Assembly (NCBI RefSeq): GCF_028583425.1 | Contig: NC_072795.1 | Location: 8,021,001 to 8,085,000 of the forward strand | Reading direction: 5' to 3' | DNA from: Eublepharis macularius | Lineage: Eukaryota; Chordata; Lepidosauria; Squamata; Eublepharidae | DNA: 64,000 nt | In this document: positions 36,946 to 51,493 of the stretch, in pieces | Layout of the letters: every line of letters starts with the position of its first letter | Numbering within the stretch: the first letter of the stretch is position 1 | Program-made: the position numbers and the translations under genes | Notes under the pieces: generated by a model | What the model saw: the letters and a program-made list of their open reading frames with translations, nothing else | Told to the model about the DNA's origin: nothing | The model's database searches: none

Positions 36946-38038
36946 TGGGGGCAGAAGTGAGAGAGACTATGAGGAGGTCTTCTGGATTTCTCTTTCTCTA
37001 AAGCCTGGCACAGGTCTGACTTAAAAGTACAGTAAACGGCTTGCTAGCGAAGCCTGGTACAGAAAACAGCCTCATGGGGTTCACGGAACATGTGGGGAAG
37101 GAGAGCAGGCGCAAGGGTGCCCCCTGCCTCCATGAGACCCCGGTCATCTGCAGGAGCAACCATAAAGGACGTAGCTGGGCACATGCCCCCTCCCCGTGAT
37201 CAGCGACGCTGCTTCCCGATCACTGACGGCAGGGAGGGAAGTTTGTGTGGCCACTTCCTTCGCATGGCTGCCCCTGCAGATGACCAGGGGGCTGCGGGGA
37301 GGCAGGGGCCAGGGCCATTGTGCTTGCTTGCGCTCTCGTTGTCAGATGTTCCTGGCTTAAGAGAGAATGATTTGCTAAAATGTAGATAACTTTGTTCCAA
37401 GTAAACCAGTTTGTTGAAGGGTTCCTTCAGGTTGAGGACAGAGACTTGTTTAGCTGGGGGGGGGGGGGGGCGGGGGAGAGATACGGTTATCCATCATTTC
37501 CTGGAATCCACAAGAAAGAGCTGGCTCAGGGATGTCTGAGTAAGATTAAAGGCTAGGATACTCTGCCTTCAGGAGAGCACATACTCCGTAAGTTACTCAA
37601 TAAATCTTAGTTTGCTCACAAGTTCCGTGTCAGCAGCTTTTGAAACAGCCTGATGCTGAACTGGAACTTTCTCTGTGGCCACTCTAATAAAATATGGGAT
37701 GTATTGTTTTAGTGTGGAACTGACTCATATATGCACTTTTTAAAAAAAAAAACCCGCCCTCTCCTTCCTTAAATGAGCAGAACACTTAAAAAAAAAAAAG
37801 AAGCAACCTACAATTATTATTCCAGCTGCCTCACTTGCCAAGATATCCCACAATATTTGATCTTTGTTCTAGTTTTCTCACCTTCTCTACAAAAGCATGT
37901 GCCAGGCGATAATGTTCATATTAAGAATTCTCTCTTTTAGAATACTGCTCTGACGATACCCTGGCTTGCTCCCTTGGATGAATCCAGAGACAGTCCTTGC
38001 ATAATCCATGAAGGGTTCAAAGAAAGCATTGCTCTTAC

Positions 38039-38223
38039 CCCACTGCCTTGTTTGATCCAGTAACTCAGCCACCAGTTGCTGAATGCAGTGCTGCCCACGT
38101 TCAACACAAACAGCGCCATGATAATGAAGAAAGCTATGGGGCCTCCAGCTGCCTGGATGTAGACAGCGTAAACCGACCAGGGAACCGATCCTTTGCCTTT
38201 CTCTTCCAGTTGTACCAGCTGGC
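38039..38223 (-). CDS. ABCC5: ABCC5 exon (visible 12): TM7
   Basis: 185 bp. Reads QLVQLEEKGKGSVPWSVYAV, YIQAAGGPIAFFIIMALFVL, NVGSTAFSNWWLSYWIKQGS, G. First helix of TMD2 and its pre-helix. The following short intron (38224-38594) holds nothing recognised. Confidence 0.97.
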
Positions 38224-38594
38224 CTAGACACACGTGGCAGAGAAGAAAGGGAGAGGAATGAACAGCTAGCAGGTTGATAAACAGTCGCCACTAACTGCAG
38301 TCTGTTGTGTCTGTACAAAAATTTCAAAAATGGGCTACAATTGTGCTTCACTGCAATTTTTCGTATATAAAACATGATTCCTAGAAGTTTGCCTTGGGAA
38401 GTTTTGCATTCATTTCAAGTGGACATGTGCCACAAAAATGGAAGCACTGCTTTAATAATTAGCAAAAAGGTAGTGTGGAACATGATTGGTTCAACTTACA
38501 AGTCAAACAGAAAAAGAGCCAGAATATATTAAGAGGTCAAAACAGATAACTTTAAAAATAGGGTGCCTGTGAGAGAATGTAAACAAGACAATAC

Positions 38595-38697
38595 CTTCTT
38601 CCTTCTTGACCAGTTTCTCTTTCTTCACAGATCCTGATTTAGTGGTTTTATCTTGTGGCCTTTTCAATGAACTGTTTGTAGTTTTCTTTACATTTAT
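38595..38697 (-). CDS. ABCC5: ABCC5 exon (visible 11): inter-domain linker
   Basis: 103 bp. Reads INVKKTTNSSLKRPQDKTTK, SGSVKKEKLVKKEE. Lys/Ser-rich linker between NBD1 and TMD2. It is less conserved than the rest, as expected for a disordered linker. Confidence 0.93.
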
Positions 38698-40436
38698 CTG
38701 AAAATGAGGGAGTTGTGGGACTAAACTGTATACAACCAGGCTGAAGCTCAAGACAAGACTGCCTTCGGAAGACCACGCTTAGGTCTTCTGAAGGTCAGAG
38801 CTCCTGATTTATTTTACCAATTTATATACAAAGGTATAGAATGTCCAAAAGCCCCATAAGGCTGCCTGCAATTCAATTCTACAGAAAGGGTTCCAAGTGG
38901 AAACTTTCCTTCTCCCATCATACATGCTGCATGCGACTCATAAACAACAGAAGTTACAGCGACTGCGTTCCTCAGTACACTCAACCCGCAAAAGCTAGAA
39001 GGAGATCATAAACCATTCTGGCAATTCATGAGTTTATTGAACAGCGACGTATATGGTGATAGGCCTGCTTTGAGGGCGTCACAGAAAAGAAGTGTGTAAC
39101 TACTCTAAATAAATAGATGGGAAGAGATTCATGTCTTTATGCTTTACCTCCACTATCATACGAGGGGGAAAGTGGAGACCCACACACCAGTGGAGATCTG
39201 AAAAATGTTCCATGGGGCAGAGCTGGGGAACAGGGCAAGGAGGAAGATTTTTTCCTTTTTTCCACAGGAGACCTACTGCAGCTCATTGGTCCAAATCAGT
39301 GCTATCTAGGCTGAGCATAGTGACTGCAGCAGAGCCGGCTCCAAGGAGAGCCACCACCTCTGCCGCTCTTGTGCTCCAGGCTAGGAAGCAATTAAGTCAA
39401 GCAGACAGAACACAATGCCCTGGAAGTGGTTTGGGGGAGAGAAGGGAACAGGGAGATCCTTGGCCTAAAGCTACTGATGGCTTGTTTTGGAGTCTGAGGA
39501 CGAACTAGGAGAGGGGCCAGAAGAGGTGTAAGAGTGCTTACTCCCTGCTCTCTGGAAGCAAGGGACACATGGTTGGGGGAGGGTGGAAAACAGAGAGTCA
39601 GCATTCTCCTGTGACTGGAGTATCTGACTAGGACTGGTTGGTGGCCAGTTACCCTCACTGGGTAACCCTAAGCCATCTGCATCCCCTCTCAACCTAACCT
39701 CCCTGACACAGCTGTTGAAGAAGACAAGTGGGGAAGCCATGTACACCACACCGGAGCTTCTTGAAGGCCAGAAAGAATGGGAGGGAAATCAGACAGCTGG
39801 CTTTGTCCATACCCTAAGGAAACATTGAATCCCATGCCCCACAGGGTCCTCAACGCTCTTGTGACGCCACTTTACAAAACAGGCTTGCTTGACAAAAGGG
39901 GGCCACTTCTGTCTACTCCAATGACTTTTCAAAAGCATGAGAAAACACTGCTGCTTCAGAAAGTATTTTTGGTGGGCAGATGCGATGGAAGGCTGTTGTA
40001 CTAGTTTACAACTGCTAACAAGCCTTTTCCTTACATGCTGAGCTCACCGATATATTTATTTGTTTCATTTATACCCTAACTTTCTCCACAATGGGGACCC
40101 CAAGTGGCATACATCATTCTCTTTTTCTCCATTAACAATAACCTTGTGAGGAAGCCTAGCTGAGAAAGAGTGACCAGTCCAAGGCCACTCAGCAAGCTTC
40201 CTTGGCAGAGCAGGGATTTGTACCCGGGTCTCCCAGATCCTAGCCTCAGACTCTTAACCACTACACCACACTGGTTCGCCACACTGTATAACTGGTATCC
40301 GTGACTGTTCTGTTTTGATGTTATTGGTGTTTTTAGACTTGTCACTTCCATGCCATTCAGTCACTCACAGTATCAGAGCACAGAAATGGGAGGAAAAAAC
40401 TGCTCTTTAACGTTTTAATGCCGTCGGGCAGCATAC
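38698..40436 (-). other. ABCC5 intron with SINE
   Basis: A minus-strand tRNA-SINE lies at 40060-40280. 38760-40050 shows open frames on both strands without homology or splice support; nothing is named. Confidence 0.5.
40060..40280 (-). mobile_element. tRNA-derived SINE (variant)
   Basis: The head reads (minus) from CCAGTGTGGTGTAGTGGTTA with B-box-like GGTACAAATCCC; the tail is ATGGGGACCCCAAGTGGC on the plus strand. A related copy is at 59190-59440. Confidence 0.65.
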
Positions 40437-40580
40437 CTCGATGTGCGGCGTCTCTCCCAGCTGCAGGCTGTTAAAAATAGCAGCGTAGTCCCCATTTAGG
40501 TTCATGAGGTCCTCGTGGCTTCCCCTCTCAGTGATACAGCCCTCTTTCATGAAGACCACTTCATCGCAATCCACAAGATA
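40437..40580 (-). CDS. ABCC5: ABCC5 exon (visible 10): end of NBD1
   Basis: 144 bp, phase 0. Reads YLVDCDEVVFMKEGCITERG, SHEDLMNLNGDYAAIFNSLQ, LGETPHIE. D-loop-distal C-terminal part of NBD1. Confidence 0.97.
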
Positions 40581-42784
<2,204 letters not shown>

Positions 42785-44358
42785 CTAGGTTGAACATACT
42801 TTCTTAAAGTATTCCTTCTGGGATCACTTAGTGCGAGAAGAAAGACCCTGTCTATTTGCTATCGTTATATCCTGCCCTTTCTCCAAAGAGCTCGGAACAA
42901 CATTCTAGTTTTACAATGATCCAATAAAACAGGCTTAAGCGGAGAGATTTGGGTTTGCACAGGACTACTCAGCAATGTTGAGTCTACAGGTTGTGTTTAC
43001 TTCCATGAAAAGATACCTCCCCCTTTCTAAATGCAGTCACTGGGGCTGATTTTTTGGCGAGAGAGAAGCTGTTAGCTCTCTCCAGACTGTTTGCCTATGG
43101 AAACACATCCAGTCCTTCAGCAACTTTTACTCCACTGAGAAAATACATATTTTTAAATGACACATTGTCTGAAACAGCCACAGACAGGCCACGTAATTAT
43201 TTTACAGCTCATGTAAAGCAATGGTTCTCATTTTTAACTAGCATCCAGGTTCAAATCCCTATTCTAGCAGGAAACTTGCTTGGTGATTTAGGGCCAGATT
43301 CTCAGCCGAAATCTATCACACAGAGGGGAGAACCATGCACGTAGTCTTGAGTTCCTTGGAGAAAGGGCAGGATAAAAGAATACTAATTAGATTTTTTTTT
43401 TGCATAAATAAGCCCACTGGCAAAGCATCCTTAATGAAATTTATTTTAACAAAGCCACGTTTCAGTGTCTAAGGACAGACTCAGGGCAATGTAAGAAGCA
43501 GTCAAGTCTGCAATGTGTAAGAACAGCGGCTCACGCCATGTCAGACCCTTCTCCGCCTTAAGCGGCACTGTTATGATCTTCACTTTCTTTAGGGTGGATT
43601 CTGCTTTAATCTTTCCCTTCACACCCTCTGGGTAGTTAGCTGCCACCAGGAATATTAAATTCCAATATATTTTATTTAAGTTTTCCCTTTGGTAACGTGT
43701 TTATGCGCCAGGCTCCTTCGTGGTTCTATGTGGCCCTGAGGATAGGAATGGGAGATAACAATGACTGCTACTCTGGGATATAACCAAACAAAGTTTTTTT
43801 TTTTAAAAAGCGTATTGGTTACATAAAAGTCGTTCTTAGTTCTTCTAGTTGCCTCATCCAAACTCATTCACACAGATCTCTTGTCAGGCTTCACACCCAG
43901 TTAGCCTCTTTCTCTAGGCTCTATATTTCCCTCACAGAGAACTCCTCAGACAGCACACAGCTAGCCTGTTTTCTTTTCACTCTCAGTTCTTTCTCTCTCA
44001 GGCGCACACACAGTTTGCCTGCTTCAAATAGAGTGAATATATAGTCTCCCAGACACACTCAGTTCAGGCTTCCACTCAGGTTGCCTTTCCCTCACAAATA
44101 CATGAACACCCTCAGGCTGCACACAGCTCGCCTCTCTGGCCCTAACTGAATCTTTTTCTCTCCCTCAATACCTGAAAACTGCCTTCCCTCCGCCCACTCT
44201 TTGTCATCAACCAATCATATCACTCACTCACCTCTCTCTTTCACCCCCCACTCTTCACCTATCTCACCAAACATTTAAAGACACATGCGCCCATTTCTTG
44301 AAATCATTACAGGCACCCTCAAAGACAGTGAACTACTATTGTCTAAAAGGAATCCCAC
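42785..44358 (-). other. ABCC5 intron
   Basis: A SINE-like fragment at about 43225-43400 (AGGTTCAAATCCC, GATTTAGGGCCAGATTCTCA). 43860-44180 is CT-rich with repeated CAGGCT and CACACAG words on the plus strand. No exon. Confidence 0.4.
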
Positions 44359-44431
44359 CTCTGTCAGGTCCCCGTTCGGCAGGATAGCCAGATCAGGTCG
44401 GAGGCAGCAGTCATTCAGCACGGTATTGTAC
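44359..44431 (-). CDS. ABCC5: ABCC5 exon (visible 8)
   Basis: 73 bp. After a split Arg codon reads YNTVLNDCCLRPDLAILPNG, DLTE. Helical segment of NBD1 before the signature. Confidence 0.96.
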
Positions 44432-44709
44432 CTGGAAACAGATATATATATATTTAGAAAGGAAGTGAACAGCAACAGTGGAGCAGCGTACCATTTCCCC
44501 AGTGTCCACAGGAAGGGCAACTCAAGAAGAGCTAGAGATATGCAGTCTCGAGAAAAAGTAGGAAAACTGAGGGGGAACCACCCAGCCCCTTCCCCCCAGG
44601 GACTGCTATCTGCCTTGGTGGCCTGATGAGGGCAGAAAAACAGGATATACATTTTGTTGAAAGTTTGGGGGGGGGGGGAGTTGGACGTCTGGAGGAAAAC
44701 TGAAAAAGA

Positions 44710-44925
44710 CTATTCATGCTCAATTTGATTCTCCACTCCTCCGTTTGAAGCCAGCAGGGTGACCTTGGGTCAGTCACAGCTCTCTCAGAGCTCTCTCAGC
44801 CCCAGCCCAATCACAGGGTGATTGTCGTGAGGATAATAACAGCATACTTCGTAAACCGCTCAGAGTGTGGCATTAAGTTGTCCTGAAGGGCGGTATATAA
44901 ATCAAATGTTGTTGATGTTGTTTTA
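44710..44925 (+). mobile_element. tRNA-derived SINE, 5'-truncated
   Basis: Body and tail of the 18938 SINE (GATTCTCCACTCCTCCGTTT, GTAAACCGCTCAGAGTGTGG, TATATAAATCAAATGTTGTT), with the tRNA head missing. Confidence 0.7.
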
Positions 44926-45363
44926 GAATGAGGGGAAAACGCTTTTTCAGACAACGTTTTAGAACAGTTTTAAAGGCTACACAACAGCCGCATGAGACAA
45001 ATCTTGTATCCTATGGGCAAGTGTAACATGCAAATCTTCCTTGCTTCAGATTCTCTCATGTTCTGCAGTACGTGAAAGAAACTGGTCTAGATTTTGAAAT
45101 ACAAAGCAATTGGGGAGGAGGGGGGAAAACTATTATTTCATATGGTGTTTGTTTCAACCAATGCCAACCTTCAGTTCTCTAAACTACATGGAGATAAAAA
45201 TGAAAGTTCAGAATCAACTGATCTTTCAGAAACAGAGAGAGTGTAAAAACTTGAAACTTGTTAATAATTGGAAAGATTTCTTTATTGTTTAAATGCGGGG
45301 GGTTTATGTAGCTCATTACATTTACATTTTGCATTGCAATGACCATATATTACTGAACAGATT

Positions 45364-45569
45364 TATTGTCGAAGGCTTTCACGGCCGGAGAACCATGGTT
45401 GTTGTGGGTTTTCCGGGCTGTATTGCCGTGGTCTTGGCATTGGTGACACTGAGAGATCTCTGTCTTTTGGTGCTACACCTCTGAAGATGCCAGCCACAGC
45501 TGCTGGCGAAATGTCAGGAACTACAATGCCAAGACCACGGCGATACAGCCCGGAAAACCCACAACAACC
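45364..45569 (+). mobile_element. PLE terminal unit (family 1) with 12-bp duplication
   Basis: Starts TATTGTCGAAGGCTTTCACG and ends CGGAAAACCCACAACAACC. Flanked by ACTGAACAGATT at 45352-45363 and 45570-45581. The ends are inverted repeats of about 70 bp around a centre with the hammerhead motif. No coding sequence; a terminal-repeat-only insertion. Confidence 0.8.
45478..45518 (+). ncRNA. Hammerhead ribozyme motif in PLE unit (one change)
   Basis: CCT-CTGAAGA, hairpin GCCAGC/GCTGGC, GAAA, then TGTCAGG. Same core as at 58941 but with T in place of C after GAAA (stem III 15.2 position), which weakens the already minimal stem III. Confidence 0.5.
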
Positions 45570-46118
45570 ACTGAACAGATTATTGTTGCCCTACATCTTA
45601 ATTCAGTATCCAGGTTCACAGAAGCAGCTAGAGTGTGGGGGGCATGGGGGGATATGTTTTTTCCAGGGAGTTGGAAGTAGTTTAAGGGACTGTTGTTACT
45701 GATGCATATTTGCATACCTCTATTGCTTCCGGCTAACACTGAAAGCATGGAGAGAGTACTGCTTACCAGCCCAGATAAGAACTAACTTTTTACAACCATG
45801 CTGGTTTTTATTTTTAACTCTTTCTCCCTATTTCTGCAACCGGCACAGGCCCAGATAGGCTTATAAGACTATCCTGAGCAGTGTGACACCCCTGACACTG
45901 GCCATCCTCCCTGGTTATGTTTGTATATGTTTTTATTTAATTAAGTATTTTATCGATACCTTTTTTAAAAAGTTGTTTTGATGCTGACTGCCTTGGGGGC
46001 ACTATTTGGGCGGAAAGGCGGCACAGAAATGTTTTAAAATAGATCAATCTTTTCCTCCTCACAGCAGAAGAGCTGAGCATTAGCAGAAGTTAACAAAGAA
46101 GAGCTGGAGCTTACAAAC

Positions 46119-46243
46119 CTTTCTTCATCAAATTCCTTCCCGAAGAGGATGTTGTCCCTAAGGGTTGCATTGAGAATCCAGGCCTGCTGAGCCACATAGG
46201 CAAATGTTCCATCTACAGAAATGCTGCCTTCCAGCAGAGTCAT
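46119..46243 (-). CDS. ABCC5: ABCC5 exon (visible 7): NBD1 Q-loop
   Basis: 125 bp, phase 0 start. Reads MTLLEGSISVDGTFAYVAQQ, AWILNATLRDNILFGKEFDE, E. YVAQQAW holds the Q-loop glutamine. Confidence 0.97.
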
Positions 46244-46599
46244 CTGGAACAAAGAGAAGAGGGTCTAGGATTGACGCCACTCCACATTTAAGGAAGTAAA
46301 GTCTCATTCTCAAACATATGACCAAACCCTACTATGCAAGATCGATCGTACCCATGAATTCCACCCGCTTAGCCATTTAAGGCCTTTTAGCTACTCAAAT
46401 GTACCTTGCTTCACTGCCTCTTACGATCAGAGTATGAGGTCAGGTGATTCACTTATTATGTGGACTAAAGGCTCGTTGAACAAAATGCAGTAGCTGGCAG
46501 AGATAACAACAGCAGATTTCCTACTTCCCTTGCAAACCAAGCACAAGCAAAACCAGTGGAACTGGCTGAGCAAAAGGAAAATCCAAGCGATCCTCTCAC

Positions 46600-46671
46600 C
46601 TGTCCCAAAATGGCTGAAATGAGCGAGGTTTTCCCACTCCCCACGCTGCCACAAATCCCAACGAGCTTCCC
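46600..46671 (-). CDS. ABCC5: ABCC5 exon (visible 6): NBD1 Walker A
   Basis: 72 bp, phase 0. Reads GKLVGICGSVGSGKTSLISA, ILGQ. A complete P-loop in a 24-codon exon. Confidence 0.98.
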
Positions 46672-47363
46672 CTAGATTAGATCACAAAAGGAAATATTAT
46701 TGCAACAAAAACCAATCCTTCGTACTAGATCCCACGCTACCTACAGTTAAGCATTTAGTAACTGAACAAGAATACAAAATATAAAGAGAGCCATTATATA
46801 GTATCAGGTATCATCGGGGGAAATTCACACTGCCTGGGTCAAAAAACAGTTGCTTTGGAGGCAAGCAACCAGTGCCATATGAACACGTGGAAAGTCTACA
46901 CTCTACAAGTCTACATTATTCACCAGCATCAAGGGAAGGCTCTGCCACCCTCCTCTATATGGCTAAAATGAACCACTAAAGCACAGGGCTGGGATATTGG
47001 AGTGAACTGGGTTAAAACCCTGAATACGCAACACGTGCATCTCCCAAGGGTTAACCAGCATGTCACAAATGCATCTGCAGCGTACCCACAGGCGGACGCT
47101 AACTTTGGAGTAGTTGTGCAGACCTTGTCGAAGAGCCACAGATCCTGAGCATGCATGCACTGTGTTTCTGACATGCACCAGTCTCTCTCAGGAGAGTGCT
47201 ATTACAGGGCAAAGGTGTACTGGAAAGAGGCCTGTGGTGGCAAGCAGCCCTCAACATCAATCCACTTGGTTCCACAGAGATAACAACATTCTAGGAACAG
47301 TGGAAGATTTTCAGGAATTCTTAGTCGAGGGAGTGCCTGAAGGGAGACATGATTCCAACCCAC
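46672..47363 (-). other. ABCC5 intron, unclassified
   Basis: No repeat or extra exon is recognised. Confidence 0.4.
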
Positions 47364-47714
47364 CTTCTCTATTTCTAGGTCAACGTTGTAGAGCACCCTC
47401 TGCAGTCGGGTATTTGCCAGGTGAATCTGTTTGTTCTCTTCCTCGGGACTTGGGGGGTCGTCACTGTCCACTAGAAGATGGCCTTTCTGCTCAGCCAGCA
47501 CTGCCTGTTGTCCCTCACGTTGCTGGACCTTGGCCTTCTCTTTCTTGCTCCTGGCCACCTTGTCTTTTTTCATTTTGGGGGTCATCTTGGGTGAGCTCTG
47601 GACACTAGCATGGGAGGACTCCCATGCCAAGGTGGCATTTTTCACCTCTATGGCGGTGAGAGGACTGGCTGGTTTTTTCTTTACCATATGAACCTCTTCC
47701 ATTAGAAACAAACT
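47364..47714 (-). CDS. ABCC5: ABCC5 exon (visible 5): TMD1-NBD1 linker
   Basis: 351 bp, phase 0, the largest visible exon. Starts SLFLMEEVHMVKKKPASPLT, contains KNATLAWESSHASVQSSPKM, a basic KMKKDKVARSKKEKAKVQQR run and HLLVDSDDPPSPEEENKQIH, and ends LQRVLYNVDLEIEK. The charged, Ser-rich insert before the NBD1 core is specific to ABCC5. Confidence 0.97.
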
Positions 47715-49494
47715 CTGATAGGAGTTGTGAGAGAGGTGCAAAGATGAGACACCAGGTCAAGACTGGGGGGACAAGCCTACGGCACACTCACGCAGCAAAA
47801 CACATCAGGCTATACAGTGGGTGGAAGCTGAAGAGCAAAAGGTGGCTCATTAGTGCAAACTAACTTCCAGGTCCAAAAAAGGGCCTGGCTATTCATGAAT
47901 GTGGTGGGGCTCAGGATAAAGCGACTCGTGCCCAGTGGCTGTTCTCCGGACGCAGAAAAGATTAGCTACATTCTGGACAGTCTGCCTTCACATGTCTTCA
48001 GAGGAGTTAGCCGTGTTAGTCTGTAGTTGCAAGATAGTAAAAAAGTCCAGTAGCACCTTTAAGGCGAACCAACTTTATTGAGGCATAAGCTTCCGAGAAC
48101 CACAGCTCTCTTTGTCAGATGCCTCAATAAAGTTGGTTAGTCTTAAAGGAGCTACTGGGCTTTTTACTATTTCACATACCTTGGGTTTCAAAGTTTGCAA
48201 GATGTGGCTTGCTCATTAAAAACACCACAAAGCCTAAAAAGGAGTGGAAATATTTCTCAATTGACATGGGGGGGGGGCACAATATTCAACCGCCCAAGAG
48301 TTTGGCAATTTGGAGACATTATGAAACTTAGCCGCTTTATCGTGTTTTCCACCACATCCATTTGCTCCAAGACACTCTTGGAAGATTCCACAAAGCACAG
48401 CAAACAGTTCAGACAAAAAAAACAACAACATGAAGACAAAAAATAGTCACCAGTTAGGCATCCAGGATTTCAAGGAAAGTTGCCATTCCCATAAGTGTTG
48501 ACTACGGACCCCAAAGTAATCGTACTTAAATGCTGCCCAAATAAGCAAACTTTCACACACATACCTCATGAGACAAGATTACATGCTCATTCAGGATTAT
48601 TCCCACACTATGCTTGCTCGCTCTCTCTTTAGTGCCCTGCACTTCTTACTTTAGTTGCCTCTCTTAAAAGCTAATACCAGGAACAAAGGAAGTGGTTCAA
48701 AATTCTTTGCACTATTTGAATGCTAAATAAAATTACAGGTCACACGTTTCCGGTTAAAAGTTGCCCAAAACACCAATGCCAAGCGAATGGGGGATACTAT
48801 GCAGTATCTTGCCTCCCATCCCCAGCCAATCCTTCAGGCATACTAATTCACACCGTGCTCTACAAAAGCAAGTATCCCTCACTAAGCACGCCAAACAGTG
48901 AAGAGTCTACTCAGGCACTGGTATCACAGAAGAAAAGAAAATTGCAAACAGATTGGGAGGCGGGAATGTATCTGCATCTTTTTTCAAACTGCGTTTCAGG
49001 GAATCTTGAGAGTTCCTTGGAAGCTTTCCAAGGGATTCTCAAAGAAGAGATCAGTACTTCCCATAACAGTTCACCCTCCACTACTAGCCCCCCCCCGCCA
49101 CATTGTGCAGGTGGACATTGCTGGAGGGTACTGACTGCCACCCCAGAGGAACTTGAAAGTACATCCCTATGACATAACAACAGGCCTAACCAGCCAGCCA
49201 CCTAATAGGCTGGATCTCAGACTCAATGGCTAATTTCTACCAATTCCCTCTCATTTTCTCAGGGCCCCCTGTATCCCCCAGGAAACAAGTTTGCCCATCT
49301 CAGCCAGAAGGCCAAGGTTTGCAAGGTTTGAACCCAATTAGTCTAGACTGCAACCCTGGTATACAAGGATGTAGTAAGGAAAAGGGTGCATCATAAAACG
49401 AAATGATTTTTCCCCCTGCAAGAACTATGTTCATGACTCATTAAAGGCATCATGCCTACGAATAAAAGAGCAAAAAAAAATTCCCCACAATTAC
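47715..49494 (-). other. ABCC5 intron with PLE-derived repeat
   Basis: Family 2 head-to-head repeat at 47996-48172; the rest shows nothing named. A poly-G run lies near 48269-48277 and a poly-C run near 49089-49096. Confidence 0.5.
47996..48172. repeat. PLE-derived head-to-head repeat (family 2)
   Basis: Left unit CAGAGGAGTTAGCCGTGTTA to CTCTCTTTGTCAGATGCCTC, then a short right unit AATAAAGTTGGTTAGTCTTA to GAGCTACTGGGC. A 7-base TTCACAT flanks it (near 47990 and 48170), a weak duplication. Confidence 0.6.
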
Positions 49495-49602
49495 CTTAAA
49501 TCGGTCAACAGCCACAGACGCTTCAGACAAAGACTTCACAGAAAAAGGTGTGACTTTCAGAGCAAAGGTCATCGAATTGAACACTGTGACCACTGTGAAT
49601 GC
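49495..49602 (-). CDS. ABCC5: ABCC5 exon (visible 4): end of TMD1
   Basis: 108 bp, phase 0. Reads AFTVVTVFNSMTFALKVTPF, SVKSLSEASVAVDRFK. Last membrane helix of TMD1 and its exit. Confidence 0.97.
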
Positions 49603-50238
49603 CTGAAAACACGGTTGCGAGTGATTACTTTCAACTGCAATATCTACTGAAGACCTCAAATACATTTTAAAAAATGGCAGTAGTAGGCAAAATACTCCTT
49701 TAAATATAAAATCGGGAAAGCAGAGGGCGAGGGCTGGAACTCACTGTATTTTTCTCTGGAACGTCTGACTGTATTTTGAAGGGAGCCAAACACAACTGTA
49801 GTTCCGTCACACACATGCATGACCCCCCCCCCCCCCGCCAGCAAAGTGCATCAGGACTGAGAATTAGGTACAAGTGCTCAAGCAATGATCTCCCCCCTTC
49901 ACAACAGCACACGGTAGAACAGAGGTTCCACATGCACCTATCCTGCTCCTTGCAATAAACTGGAGCCAGGATATGAAGTTCTTCAGGAGCACCAGATATC
50001 GGGTTGGATCCAGCAGTGTTTCTACAGGTGCCAGGCATTCAGTTCATACAGTATGACTTTTATTAGCTCCCCCCATGCACACAGCAGCCCAAAGTGCCAA
50101 GGGAAATCCTGCTTTGGGGGTAGAAGGGACCCCCAGCAAAAGAATTTCAGGGGGCTGTTCAGGCAGGCACAAGTGGGAGCAGAGAAAGCCAGGCTCAGTG
50201 GGCAGAAGTCCTTGCTGCACTGGACCCAACCCATGGCT

Positions 50239-50645
50239 GGAAGGGGCCGTGGCTCAGCAGTACAGCATTGACTTGGGTCAATCCCCAGCATCTTCAGGTA
50301 AAAGGATTAGGTACTTGGGTGATGTAAAACACCTCTGAGACCCTGGAGAGCTGCTGCCTGTCTGAGTTGACAGTACTGACCAGGGGTGTGCACCCCAAAA
50401 AGATTCAGGGTTCCCAGTTTGCAAACGGCAAGAAAAGTGCTGCAGCTGATGCCGCTCTACCCAAAGCTTGCCAAAGCGTTATGAAGCCCTTCACTCCAGC
50501 TTTGCAAAGCTGATTCGGGAATATTGAATCTACTTGAATCTGGCCCGATTCGGAAACTCAAAGCACCCCCCCCCAGTACCAACGTTGATGGACCAAAGGT
50601 CAGATTCAATATAAGGCAGCTTCATGTGGAAGTACATGTGCCTGC
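50239..50645 (+). mobile_element. tRNA-derived SINE interrupted by a hAT-like element
   Basis: Head GGGGCCGTGGCTCAGCAGTA with B-box-like GGGTCAATCCCCAGC, body ACCCTGGAGAGCTGCTGCCT. After the interruption it resumes GTTGATGGACCAAAGGTCAG, TATAAGGCAGCTTCATGTGG, a common reptile SINE ending. Confidence 0.7.
50381..50575. mobile_element. hAT-like element (family C), nested
   Basis: Begins CAGGGGTGTGCACC, the terminus of the element at 30560, and ends in GCACCCCCCCCC-type sequence. Flanks GTACTGAC (50373-50380) and GTACCAAC (50576-50583) match at 6 of 8 positions, so it is older than the 30560 copy. Confidence 0.55.
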
Positions 50646-51260
50646 TGCCACGTGTCACGTGGGGACAGCAGCACGAAAACTCCCTTTCAGCCCAGAATGG
50701 CAACTGTTGATTTTTATCAATGTTCTGAACTTCTCTGGGGGCTCTCAAGTAGGTAATGAACAAACAATGTGGTTTGACGCAAAAAAAAAAAAAAACATAG
50801 TGAGCTGTAAGAAAAACTGAAGCCACTGAAAAGACCAATAAGTTACTGAGCGGGGTTCCTCTGCCTCTAATACTACCTTCAGTTTCACAGGGAAAGAGTT
50901 AAACGTACCATCGTAAGATACACAAATTGTTGGAGTTATTTGCAAGTGAAGCAGGAGTCTTTTACAACAACCAGGCTTATGGGGGTTGAGGAAGAAGAGC
51001 CACCCAACCGGCCCCTCCCGGGGGGGCGGGGGGGGATACCTGCCAACTCTACACTGGCTGAGTTTTTAACCACCCTGCCCGTGGGCCCGAGGTGCTATGT
51101 AGGGTGCAAATATGAGCTGCCTGTTTATGTTTATGCTGTATTTTATGGTTGCTACCAACGTTTTAAATTGTTTTAAATTTCTGATGTAAATCCACTCTGA
51201 GACCGTTCGCGGGGAGAGCAGACTATAAATTAAATTAATAAAATACATTTAAAAACCAAG

Positions 51261-51493
51261 ATCCAGAGGAGTTAGCCGTGTTAGTCTGTAGTAGCAAAAT
51301 AAAAAAGAGTCCAGTAGCACCTTTAAGACTAACCAATTTTATTGTAGCATAAGCTTTTGAGAATCACAGTTCTCTTGGTCAGATGCATGAAGGGCAGAAG
51401 GCCCTCCATGCATCTGACGAAGAGAACGTGATTCTCGAAAGCTTATGCTACAATAAAATTGGTTAGTCTTAAAGGTGCTACTGGACTCTTTTT
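51261..51493. repeat. PLE-derived head-to-head repeat (family 2), best example
   Basis: Left unit from TCCAGAGGAGTTAGCCGTGT to TCTTGGTCAGATGCATG, right unit from CATGCATCTGACGAAGAG to GGTGCTACTGGACTCTTTTT, with an AAGGGCAGAAGGCCCTC hairpin at the centre. Flanks ATTTAAAAACCAAG and ATTTAAAACCAAG form a 13-14-bp duplication with one indel. Confidence 0.75.

Larger units (their letters stand above)
35247..38038 (-). other. ABCC5 intron with tandem repeat and possible solo LTR
   Basis: Contains the 28-bp tandem repeat (36163-36356) and the candidate solo LTR (36471-36945). 37400-37660 has a second AATAAA-bearing stretch of uncertain nature. 35250-36160 is AT-rich and unclassified. Confidence 0.5.
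44432..46118 (-). other. ABCC5 intron with SINE and short PLE insertion
   Basis: 5'-truncated plus-strand SINE at 44710-44925; PLE terminal unit at 45364-45569. 45580-46030 includes a LINE/SINE-like tail (GACTGCCTTGGGGGCACTAT). Confidence 0.6.
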